NCBI GenBank assembly: GCA_003165095.1 | Contig: PLSH01000369.1 | Span: forward strand, 6,127 to 11,253 | Direction: 5' to 3' | DNA from: Acidobacteriaceae bacterium | GTDB taxonomy: Bacteria; Acidobacteriota; Terriglobia; Terriglobales; Acidobacteriaceae | Length of the DNA stretch: 5,127 nucleotides | Shown: positions 1 through 5,127 of the stretch, in pieces | How the letters are laid out: each line of letters opens with the position of its first letter | Position numbering within the stretch: position 1 is the first letter of the stretch | Notes under the pieces: model-generated | Databases searched by the model: none | Told to the model about the DNA's origin: nothing | What the model saw: only the letters and a program-made list of their open reading frames with translations | Translations under genes and position numbers: made by a program

Positions 1-606
1 CGGCGATTGGCTTGCCGTGGTGGTGATGGTGAGGGTGGCCGTTGCAGCGGCGGCTCCGGTAATGGCAACCGAAGACGGAATGCTGCACGCAGGAGGAAAG
101 ACAGGATTCGAGAGGCTGGTAGTCACGACGCAGCTAAGATTGACCGTCCCGGTAAAACCGTTCGAGGGCGTTACGCTGATCGTTGAAGTATTGCCGGTGG
201 TCGCTCCGGGGTTCACGGTGATGTTCCCGCTGTTGGTAATAGCGAAACCAGCCTGTGCTGAAACTGCCGTCACCGTCACGTCGACGACGCCTACCTCGCT
301 GACGCTGCCCCAGGTGCCCGTGACCTCAACGACGTAGTCCCCGGCGGCCGTTGCCGCCGTGCTGATCACCGTAAGCGCCGCGTTTGCTCCACCAGTCTCC
401 GCGGTTACATTCACCGAGGATGGAATGTTGCACGTCACCGGGCTCGTGGCGTTGGAGGGCGTGGCGATGACTGTGCAGGCGAGAGTCACCGTCCCGGTAA
501 CGTCGTTACTCTTGGGAAGAATAAGAACGTCAGCGGTGTTCCCTGTCGTGGCGCCCGCTGCAATCGCGATCGGCCACGTATCGATCCAGAAGAAGAGGTC
601 GTTTCC
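1..606 (-). repeat. Two copies of the GATTGNT Cys-paired C-terminal repeat
   Basis: Copy A covers residues about 1004-1118 and copy B runs from about 1119 to the window edge. Shared signatures are GATTGNT, then TGTVTLAC (A) or TGTVNLSC (B), then CNIPSSVNVT (A) or CSIPSSVAIT (B). The two Cys of each copy, C1047/C1062 in A and C1162/C1177 in B, are exactly 15 residues apart, which suggests one internal disulfide per module. Copy B is close to the acidobacterial consensus (NPGATTGNTS, SNGFTGTVNLSC). Copy A has drifted (PKSNDVTGTV). Copy B is cut by the window edge. Confidence 0.75.
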
Positions 607-3600
607 AATCGGTGTAACAGTGATCAGGTTGCTGCCCTGATAAGGGAAGTAGTTGCTGTCGCCGGCGTAGTCGGCAACCACCTGGTCGTAACCGGCGGTG
701 AGCGTTCCTGCCGGAATCGTAATGGTCGCCTGACCACCTGTCAGTGTTGCCGGCGCTGAAGCGTAGTTTCCGGCCACCAGGATCACCGTGCCGGTTGGGG
801 TCGGAAGGCCAACTACGCTCGATGCCGCAATCAATACTGAAAGAGACTGGGCCTGAGCCTGCGTCAAGGTCAGCGTTGTCGCGGCGGGCGTCACCGTGAT
901 GTAAGGCGCTATCACGTAAACCGAGCCCACTCCAGAAGAAAAATTGTAGGCAGAGGAGCTTGCCGCATCCGGCACATAGTTGGCTGTAAGCACGTCGGGT
1001 GAAGGATACTTGGCAGGTTCGGCTAACAACGATCCCGCGGGAACATCGATGGTTGCGCTGCCGTCCGTGAGCCTGAACGCGCCCGAGGCGTAGGTTCCAC
1101 TGGCCAGCGTTACCGTGCCGGTCGGCGTCGGATCGCCGCTGAGGGCAACCGTCACCGTCAGCGGCTGCGCCGAGGCAATCGTCGTTGGAGCGGACGTCAC
1201 GGTCACGGTAGGCGTCGTTGCAGTCGAAGTGGCGCCCAGTGTCAGCTTGGAAACAAATGCGCTTCCGCTCGATGGAATCGTCGTCTGGAAAGCCCCGCCG
1301 GTGACTGGGAAATCGCCTGATGAGGCGCTTCCAGCCAGGTACACGTTGCCGGAATTGTCCAGAGCCAGCGCGCTCGCCTGGTCGCCTTCCCCGAAGACGA
1401 TAAGCCCGATTTCGTCGTAGGGGTTGATGCCGTTCCCGCCGAGGTAGGTGGAATAGACCAGTGCGCTGCCCGCCGGGTTCAGCTCGGTAATGAATGCGTT
1501 GTAGCCGCCGATGCAGCCGCCGGGACACGGTCCCTGATCGTCATTCGTCGTCTGGTACGCACCGGAGGTCACTGGAAAATTGACAGAAGCTGTGCTCCCG
1601 GTGACAAAGGCGTCGCCGGAGCCGTCAATGGCCAGCCCGGTTGCCTGGTCTCCGCCCAGCATCCCGAGGGTGGGCGACAGGTTGAGGACGCCTCCGCTGC
1701 CGCCCAGGTAGGTGGAGTAGACCAGAGCTGTGCCAGTCGAATTCAGCTTGGTGACGAACGCGTTGCTACTGCTGGCGTTCGTATTATGGTTCGTCGCCTG
1801 GAAGGCCCCGGTGGTCACCGGAAAATCGGTGGATTGCGTGGATCCCGTTACATACACAGCGCCGGAGCTGTCTAGAGCCACGCCCGAGGCCAGGTCGCCG
1901 GCGCAACAGCCGCCCCCGTTCCCACCCAGAAAGGTTGAGAAAACCAGCGCGCTACCGGACGGATTGAGCTTGGTGACGAATGCGTTGTTAAACTTGTTCG
2001 CCGCTGCGTTATTCGTCTGCTGGTAGGCTCCTGGGGTCACCGGAAAGTTGGCCGAGCTGGTCGCTCCCGCGATGTACGCGTTGCCTGAGCCGTCCAAAGC
2101 CAGCGCCACCGTATAGCCCGCTCCGGACTTGTCGCCGATTGCGCCCAGGTAAGTGGAGTAGACCAGCGCAGTGCCCGCCGGATTCAGCTTGGTCACGAAT
2201 GCCGCTTGTCCCGGACTCGTTGTCTTGAAGGCTCCCTGCGTCACCGGAAAATCGCTGGAGACGGTCTCCCCGGTGACATAGGCATTGCCGGAGCTGTCTA
2301 CTGCCAGCCCGGTCCCCTGGTCTCCAAATGGCGCCCCGTAGAGATCAACGCTGCCGCTGCCGCCCAGGTATGTGGAGTAGACCAGCGCCGTCCCGGTTGG
2401 ATTCAGCTTGGTCACGAATGCGTTGGAGTTGCCATTGGCCTTGGCTTTATTCGTGGTCTGGAAAGCTCCCTGAGTCACCGGAAAGTCGGTTGAGCTGGTT
2501 GAGCCGGTCACATACGCATTGCCGGAGCTGTCCACTGCCAGCCCACTCGCGCTGTCGCCTCCACTCCCGCCCAGGTACGTGGAGTAGACCAGCGCCGTGC
2601 CGGCCGGATTCAGCTTGATGACAAATGCGGTCTCGGGGGCATTTGCAGCACTGTTACCCGCTGTCTGGAAGGCCCCCGAGGTGGTCGGAAAGCTAATTGG
2701 GGTCGTACGGCCAGCCACGTAGGCATTGCCTGCTGCATCCGCAGTAACGGCGTTGGCCGTATCCGCGCCGGTCCCGCCCAGATAAGTCGAATACACCAGC
2801 ACGGGATCGATGACCAGCGCCCTCGTGTGGTCATAGCTTCCCAGCCGAAATCCCACCGTACGCCTGGCTAACAGCGCAAAATCTCCCGCAACCGTTTGGC
2901 GATGCCCGTCCACAATCTGGTAAACCAGAGGCTTCCGGAAAGCCAGTGTCCCGTTCGCGGCCGTCACCATCAGATCGCCGTCCGCGGACAGGCGCAGCTT
3001 CCTCGCCCCAGCGAATTTCAGCTGAATGGTCTGTGGATCGGCGCCGGAGGCGGCCACAAAGTCATACTCGAGCTGCCGCTGGTTGCCGTAGTAGACCAGG
3101 TCGATGCCGGGATAAATGTCCGCGTAGCGCACCTTGGCGTAAGTGGGAACGCCGGTGTGCCATTTAGCCGGATCGTTGCCGATAAAGTAGCTGGCCGTCC
3201 CCGGCAACTGCTCCTCGCCCATTGGCTTCGCGTTTCGGCTCGCTCCGGCCAGACGCATCTCGAAGACATCGGACGATATGGATTCCTGAATGGGGCTCAA
3301 TTTGCGCTGCAAACCGGAGAGGATCGCGCCGGAAACCGGCCTTCGCAGCGCCAACACCGCTTCGTTCCCAGTCAAATACAGTCTGTAACCGCTGCCCAGG
3401 GTAAGAAACTTCACCCTCTGGTCCGCCTGCCCTGTGTTGGCCTCAAAGCTCAGCGGAAGCTTTCCATAGCTTTGCTCAATCTGCGCCGTTTGCTCCGGCG
3501 AGGTCTTTTGAGATGGGGATGCGGGAATCGCCGCGAAGGAAGTGAACGACGTTGCTGCAATGAGTCCCGTTACAAACAGGACCCGCAGAGATGAGGCTTG

Positions 3601-3615
3601 CGCGTCTGCGAACAT
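1..3615 (-). CDS. SBBP-repeat beta-propeller / Ig-like secreted protein, C-terminus beyond the window
   Basis: I read this frame codon by codon from the ATG at 3615-3613 to base 1: 1205 codons with no stop, so the gene continues off the left edge. Residues 1-29 look like a signal peptide (hydrophobic VLFVTGLIAATSF, then small residues; cleavage near A29-A32). Residues about 50-265 match the domain that usually precedes SBBP repeats (DUF7948 type): LPLSFEANTGQ at 53-63, SYFIGND at 142-148, YPGIDLVYYG at 168-177 and LEYDF at 182-186. Seven SBBP blades follow (275 to about 790), then two Ig-like repeats (about 800-1003) and two Cys-paired C-terminal repeats (from about 1004). The protein is probably exported to the cell surface or medium, with a structural, adhesive or ligand-binding role; no catalytic motif is visible. 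The start is supported by an SD 5 nt upstream and by the signal peptide lying immediately at the N-terminus. Related acidobacterial proteins usually end in a small-residue/Arg-rich tail, which would lie outside the window. The family call is firm; the biological role is unknown. Confidence 0.93.
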   Translation of the reverse strand, partial: MFADAQASSLRVLFVTGLIAATSFTSFAAIPASPSQKTSPEQTAQIEQSYGKLPLSFEANTGQADQRVKFLTLGSGYRLYLTGNEAVLALRRPVSGAILSGLQRKLSPIQESISSDVFEMRLAGASRNAKPMGEEQLPGTASYFIGNDPAKWHTGVPTYAKVRYADIYPGIDLVYYGNQRQLEYDFVAASGADPQTIQLKFAGARKLRLSADGDLMVTAANGTLAFRKPLVYQIVDGHRQTVAGDFALLARRTVGFRLGSYDHTRALVIDPVLVYSTYLGGTGADTANAVTADAAGNAYVAGRTTPISFPTTSGAFQTAGNSAANAPETAFVIKLNPAGTALVYSTYLGGSGGDSASGLAVDSSGNAYVTGSTSSTDFPVTQGAFQTTNKAKANGNSNAFVTKLNPTGTALVYSTYLGGSGSVDLYGAPFGDQGTGLAVDSSGNAYVTGETVSSDFPVTQGAFKTTSPGQAAFVTKLNPAGTALVYSTYLGAIGDKSGAGYTVALALDGSGNAYIAGATSSANFPVTPGAYQQTNNAAANKFNNAFVTKLNPSGSALVFSTFLGGNGGGCCAGDLASGVALDSSGAVYVTGSTQSTDFPVTTGAFQATNHNTNASSSNAFVTKLNSTGTALVYSTYLGGSGGVLNLSPTLGMLGGDQATGLAIDGSGDAFVTGSTASVNFPVTSGAYQTTNDDQGPCPGGCIGGYNAFITELNPAGSALVYSTYLGGNGINPYDEIGLIVFGEGDQASALALDNSGNVYLAGSASSGDFPVTGGAFQTTIPSSGSAFVSKLTLGATSTATTPTVTVTSAPTTIASAQPLTVTVALSGDPTPTGTVTLASGTYASGAFRLTDGSATIDVPAGSLLAEPAKYPSPDVLTANYVPDAASSSAYNFSSGVGSVYVIAPYITVTPAATTLTLTQAQAQSLSVLIAASSVVGLPTPTGTVILVAGNYASAPATLTGGQATITIPAGTLTAGYDQVVADYAGDSNYFPYQGSNLITVTPIGNDLFFWIDTWPIAIAAGATTGNTADVLILPKSNDVTGTVTLACTVIATPSNATSPVTCNIPSSVNVTAETGGANAALTVISTAATAAGDYVVEVTGTWGSVSEVGVVDVTVTAVSAQAGFAITNSGNITVNPGATTGNTSTISVTPSNGFTGTVNLSCVVTTSLSNPVFPPACSIPSSVAITGAAAATATLTITTTASQSP
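607..1218 (-). repeat. Two tandem Ig-like repeats of the secreted protein
   Basis: Residues about 800-905 and 906-1003 form two related units. Each contains PTPTGTV (837-840 region in the first, 937-944 region in the second), then a Y-A-S strand, then a segment ending in IDVPAGSL or ITIPAGTL, and finally a YxxD/GDxNY-type strand (ANYVPDAASSSAY in the first, ADYAGDSNYF in the second). This is the pattern of bacterial Ig-like 'Big_3_5'-type modules, which act as spacers or adhesive stalks in exported proteins. The domain boundaries are approximate. Confidence 0.75.
1246..2793 (-). repeat. Seven tandem SBBP (beta-propeller) blades
   Basis: Seven consecutive blades of the secreted protein start at residues 275, 344, 413, 486, 559, 633 and 721, giving spacings of 69, 69, 73, 73, 74 and 88 residues; the last ends near 790. 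The consensus core is VYSTYLGG, then GLAVDSSGNAYVTGST, DFPVT.GAFQTT and NAFVTKLNP.GTA. Seven such units fit one closed seven-bladed propeller. The repeat is also visible in the DNA: on the plus strand, near-identical blocks such as CCCAGGTA.GTGGAGTAGACC recur in each unit. Blades 1-2 are the most regular. Blade 5 carries a Cys-Cys pair, and blade 6 is enlarged and carries a CPGGC loop. Confidence 0.9.
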
Positions 3616-3620
3616 GAACG

Positions 3621-3627
3621 CCCCTCT
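3621..3627 (-). promoter_or_regulatory. Ribosome binding site of the SBBP-repeat gene
   Basis: On the minus strand the sequence AGAGGGG lies 5 nt before the ATG at 3615. It is a good purine-rich Shine-Dalgarno match and supports this start, with the signal peptide following directly. Confidence 0.7.
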
Positions 3628-3670
3628 GGTTTGACGCCGAAACTCGGCGAATAACTACCGCAAGTTCAAA

Positions 3671-3699
3671 ATTATCGCCGGCAGCAAATGTCTATCCAG
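3671..3699 (-). promoter_or_regulatory. Candidate promoter of the SBBP-repeat gene
   Basis: On the minus strand GATAAT (3676 down to 3671) matches five of six positions of a sigma-70 -10 box and would give a leader of roughly 50 nt. At a 17-bp spacing the -35 position would be CTGGAT (3699-3694), a poor match. That hexamer lies inside the first 14-bp repeat, which fits activator-dependent control. The call rests on the -10 match and its position only. Confidence 0.35.
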
Positions 3700-3727
3700 A
3701 AATGTCTCTCCGGAAATGTCTATCTGG
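3686..3727. repeat. Three tandem copies of a 14-bp element
   Basis: The three units are AAATGTCTATCCAG, AAATGTCTCTCCGG and AAATGTCTATCTGG, directly abutting at an exact 14-bp period (3686-3699, 3700-3713, 3714-3727). The first eight bases are identical in all three; differences are confined to positions 9, 12 and 13. No inverted copy was noticed elsewhere in the window. The array could be operator or activator boxes for the leftward promoter it overlaps, or the terminal repeat array of a lost insertion sequence. Confidence 0.85.
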
Positions 3728-3767
3728 CCCGGTTGGCGTAAATTTGCCTGAACAGTCAGGAGGGACG

Positions 3768-3833
3768 ATGCTGTGGATCAGGCCTCAGTTTATCGCCTGC
3801 GGTCGAGGGATGTGCTCACCAAAGATGGACTGA
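3768..3833 (+). other. Short ORF with strong Shine-Dalgarno (leader peptide or ORF remnant)
   Basis: AGGAGGG at 3758-3764 is the best SD in the window and is followed 3 nt later by ATG at 3768. The frame closes after 21 codons (begins MLWIRPQFIACG) at the TGA at 3831. It is too short to recognise and has no run of one amino acid that would suggest attenuation. It may be a leader ORF, the truncated 5' end of a lost gene (it starts 41 nt after the 14-bp array), or chance. The strong initiation signal is the only positive evidence. Confidence 0.25.
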
Positions 3834-3905
3834 CCGGAGGGAGGTGTCTGAGCGGGTTTCATTGCCCCCGCTGTGTTACCGTTTCATTACGGCGTCCCTG
3901 AGCCG

Positions 3906-3922
3906 GGCCGGAATTTCCGGCC
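3906..3922. promoter_or_regulatory. Perfect 17-bp palindrome upstream of the membrane-protein gene
   Basis: GGCCGGAA-T-TTCCGGCC has 8-bp arms around a single central base. It ends 57 bp before the ATG at 3980, a suitable place for an operator of a dimeric regulator. A cruciform or RNA hairpin is less likely because the loop would be very small, and no T-tract follows, so it is not a terminator. The symmetry is certain; a regulatory role is inferred. Confidence 0.45.
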
Positions 3923-3979
3923 AGCAGCCAAGTAACGGCGAGTCAATGGGAAGCGGGGACGGCGGGCGTAAGCAAAGAA

Positions 3980-4417
3980 ATGTCGCAACAGCCGGAATCG
4001 CCATCGTCATCACTCGTTGTGGGTCCGGCTCCGTTGCCTGGGTCCGCGAGCGAGGTTGCGCCGGGATCACTGCCCGTACCCGCAATTCCGGCCGGGACTG
4101 CACCAGGGCTCGTGTTTGAATCCGCCCCGCCGCTGGACGGCCCCTCGCATCAAGACCCGCACCCGCCGCAGAGGATCCCCCGCTGGTTGGTGCGCATCGA
4201 ACTATTCTTGAGAGTGTTGCTGCGCATGTACATCGGGCTGGCGGTCTGCTACGCGCCCTGGTCGCATACGTTCTGGGACCAGAACCCGATTTTTCTTCAG
4301 TATCCCACGCTCTCGACTATTGCTGCCAACGGCGCGGTCCGCGGCATCGTTTCGGGGCTGGGCCTTTTGAATCTTTGGATTGCGTTTCACGACGCCATTC
4401 GCCACAGGGATGGTTGA
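3980..4417 (+). CDS. Small membrane protein of unknown function, two hydrophobic segments
   Basis: This encodes 145 residues. Residues 1-68 are rich in Pro, Ala and Ser and probably disordered. The C-terminal half looks like the conserved part: a basic/amphipathic stretch RWLVRIELFLRVLLRMY (68-84) runs into a first hydrophobic segment (about 75-92), then a loop with CYAPWSHTFWDQNP (90-103), then a second hydrophobic segment from about 119 to 136 (VRGIVSGLGLLNLWIAF), ending in a charged tail, HDAIRHRDG. Two membrane passes are likely. No enzymatic motif is present and I cannot name a family. The ATG at 3980 is the first start after the in-frame TGA at 3899. It has no good SD, so a start further downstream inside the disordered part remains possible. 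The stop is 3 nt before the LOG-family gene, so the two probably form an operon and are translationally coupled. Confidence 0.75.
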   Translation: MSQQPESPSSSLVVGPAPLPGSASEVAPGSLPVPAIPAGTAPGLVFESAPPLDGPSHQDPHPPQRIPRWLVRIELFLRVLLRMYIGLAVCYAPWSHTFWDQNPIFLQYPTLSTIAANGAVRGIVSGLGLLNLWIAFHDAIRHRDG

Positions 4418-4420
4418 AGG

Positions 4421-5127
4421 ATGGACGAACAGGGAACAGGGAACAGGCAACAGAAAGGCGGCCTCGCGCCGTCGGGGCCTGACGCGGTTTCGGTTGAAAA
4501 GGCCGTGATTCCGGGCGACGGAGCGCCTCCGCCTCTCGCATGCGCTCCGCTGGCCTATGAAAACTCCGCATTTCTCAATAGCGCGGACGGACGCCTGATC
4601 CGCATTGTGTCGGAGTATCTGGAGCCCCTGGCACGCTTCCGGCACGAAAGGATTCAGGACACGGTGGTTTTCTTCGGCTCGGCGCGCTTCCGCGGGCGCG
4701 ACGAGGCCGATCATGCCCTCGAACTGCTTGACAACACCGGCTCCACGCAACCCGCTCCCAGCGAAGAGCAGCCGGCAAAGGCGGGAGAAATTGCCGAAGG
4801 TCGGGCCACCGACCTGCAGCGCAAGCGCGCCGTGGCGGCCGTCGAAATGGCCCGCTACTACGAAGACGCGCGGCGGCTGGCGCAACTGCTGACGCGCTGG
4901 GCCAAAAACATTCCTTCGCGCAAACACCGCTTCGTGGTCACTTCGGGCGGCGGCCCGGGCATCATGGAAGCGGCCAATCGCGGCGCGCACGAAGCCGGCG
5001 GAATGACCATTGGGCTCAACATCCGGCTGCCCTTTGAGCAGGCGCCCAACCCCTACATCACGCCCTCGCTCAACTTCGAGTTCCACTACTCCTTCATGCG
5101 CAAGCTGTGGTTTGCCTATCTGGCCAA
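4421..5127 (+). CDS. LOG-family (lysine-decarboxylase-like fold) protein, 3' end beyond the window
   Basis: 235 codons are present and the frame is open at the right edge. Residues 44-78 ([20 protein letters not shown]... then ARFRHERIQ) lead into the first Rossmann strand VVFFGSARF (82-90). A charged, helical insertion (about 94-165) follows, then the nucleotide-binding loop [16 protein letters not shown] (174-189), [10 protein letters not shown] (198-207) and [11 protein letters not shown] (218-228), where R227 corresponds to the conserved active-site Arg. The expected PGGxGTxxE motif would come just after the window edge. Known LOG proteins are cytosolic hydrolases releasing ribose 5-phosphate from nucleoside 5'-monophosphates (cytokinin precursors in plants, purine/pyrimidine nucleotides for bacterial PpnN). 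The substrate here cannot be deduced. The first 43 residues are variable-looking and contain a heptamer DNA repeat. The ATG has only a distant SD (AGGGA, 4406-4410) or an adjoining AAGG; GTG at 4505 (residue 29) is an alternative start. Confidence 0.9.
   Translation, partial: MDEQGTGNRQQKGGLAPSGPDAVSVEKAVIPGDGAPPPLACAPLAYENSAFLNSADGRLIRIVSEYLEPLARFRHERIQDTVVFFGSARFRGRDEADHALELLDNTGSTQPAPSEEQPAKAGEIAEGRATDLQRKRAVAAVEMARYYEDARRLAQLLTRWAKNIPSRKHRFVVTSGGGPGIMEAANRGAHEAGGMTIGLNIRLPFEQAPNPYITPSLNFEFHYSFMRKLWFAYLA
4427..4454 (+). repeat. Heptamer tandem repeat (GAACAGG)n at the LOG gene start
   Basis: Three perfect GAACAGG units (4427-4433, 4434-4440, 4441-4447) are followed by a degenerate fourth, CAACAGA (4448-4454). 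The array begins two codons after the ATG at 4421 and encodes EQGTGNRQQ. Because seven is not a multiple of three, gain or loss of one unit would shift the reading frame from that ATG. Confidence 0.85.

Larger units (their letters stand above)
3616..3979. other. Divergent intergenic region
   Basis: This 364-bp region separates the leftward secreted-protein gene from the rightward two-gene unit. From left to right it holds the SD and a possible -10 of the leftward gene, a 14-bp triple tandem repeat (3686-3727), an SD-ATG stub ORF (3768-3833), a GGAGGGAGG purine run (3836-3844) and a 17-bp palindrome (3906-3922). I see no convincing sigma-70 promoter for the rightward genes, no T-tract terminator and no tRNA. 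Confidence 0.7.

Noticed and set aside
530..1528. 332-codon minus-strand ORF
   Set aside because: It lies in a shifted frame of the same strand as the SBBP-repeat gene, and its Arg-rich product is typical of an out-of-frame reading of repeat DNA.
2896..3594. 232-codon plus-strand ORF
   Set aside because: It is exactly antisense, codon for codon, to the N-terminal domain of the secreted protein, which has clear family motifs; no independent evidence supports it.
3836..3885. Resemblance to the 5' half of a tRNA-Ser (GGAGGTGTCTGAGCGG)
   Set aside because: There is no matching 3' acceptor strand, anticodon stem or T-loop (GTTCGA-type) downstream, so it is neither a tRNA nor a credible attachment-site fragment.
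3862..3890. TTGCCC / CATTAC as a sigma-70 promoter for the rightward genes
   Set aside because: The spacing is 17 bp but the -10 matches only three of six positions, too weak to annotate.
3764..3901. Cys-containing reading GFHCPRC in an overlapping frame, reminiscent of a transposase zinc ribbon
   Set aside because: The frame has no start codon between its flanking stops (3749 and 3899) and only a few residues fit; it is probably coincidence.
3844..4119. GTG-started 91-codon plus-strand ORF after a GGAGGGAGG run
   Set aside because: It overlaps the membrane-protein gene in another frame, the purine run is too close to the GTG, and the product has no recognisable features.
4202..5086. 294-codon minus-strand ORF opposite the LOG gene
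   Set aside because: It covers the antisense of a clearly recognised LOG-family gene. Its product is low-complexity and Arg-rich without recognisable motifs, as expected for an antisense frame in GC-rich DNA.

Overview
The window is a GC-rich bacterial fragment that most resembles an Acidobacteriota (Terriglobia-type) chromosome. The assignment is by recognition only, with no search run. It rests on the minus-strand giant gene, which combines an SBBP-repeat beta-propeller with Ig-like modules and the 'PGATTGNTS...GFTGTVNLSC' C-terminal repeat, an architecture typical of that phylum. The plus-strand proteins also read like acidobacterial ones.

Layout. (1) Positions 1-3615, minus strand: one uninterrupted reading frame of 1205 codons that runs off the left edge. 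It encodes a secreted protein with a signal peptide, an N-terminal DUF7948-like domain, seven SBBP blades of about 70 residues, two Ig-like repeats and two copies of a Cys-containing C-terminal repeat (the second copy is cut by the window). (2) Positions 3616-3979: a 364-bp divergent intergenic region. It holds a ribosome binding site and a candidate -10 box for the giant gene, three exact-period tandem copies of a 14-bp element, a strong Shine-Dalgarno plus ATG that opens only a 21-codon frame, and a perfect 17-bp palindrome. (3) Positions 3980-4417, plus strand: a small membrane protein of unknown function with a proline/alanine-rich N-terminus and two hydrophobic segments. (4) Position 4421 to the right edge, plus strand: the first 235 codons of a LOG-family (Rossmann-fold nucleotide phosphoribohydrolase-like) protein, starting 3 nt after the previous stop and so almost certainly cotranscribed. 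A triple heptamer repeat lies directly behind its start codon.

The two sides look functionally independent: an exported surface or extracellular protein on the left, and a cytosolic nucleotide-metabolism type enzyme paired with a membrane protein on the right. The least explained parts are the 14-bp tandem array with the SD-ATG stub beside it, and the out-of-frame heptamer array at the LOG start. No complete mobile element, RNA gene or CRISPR array is visible.
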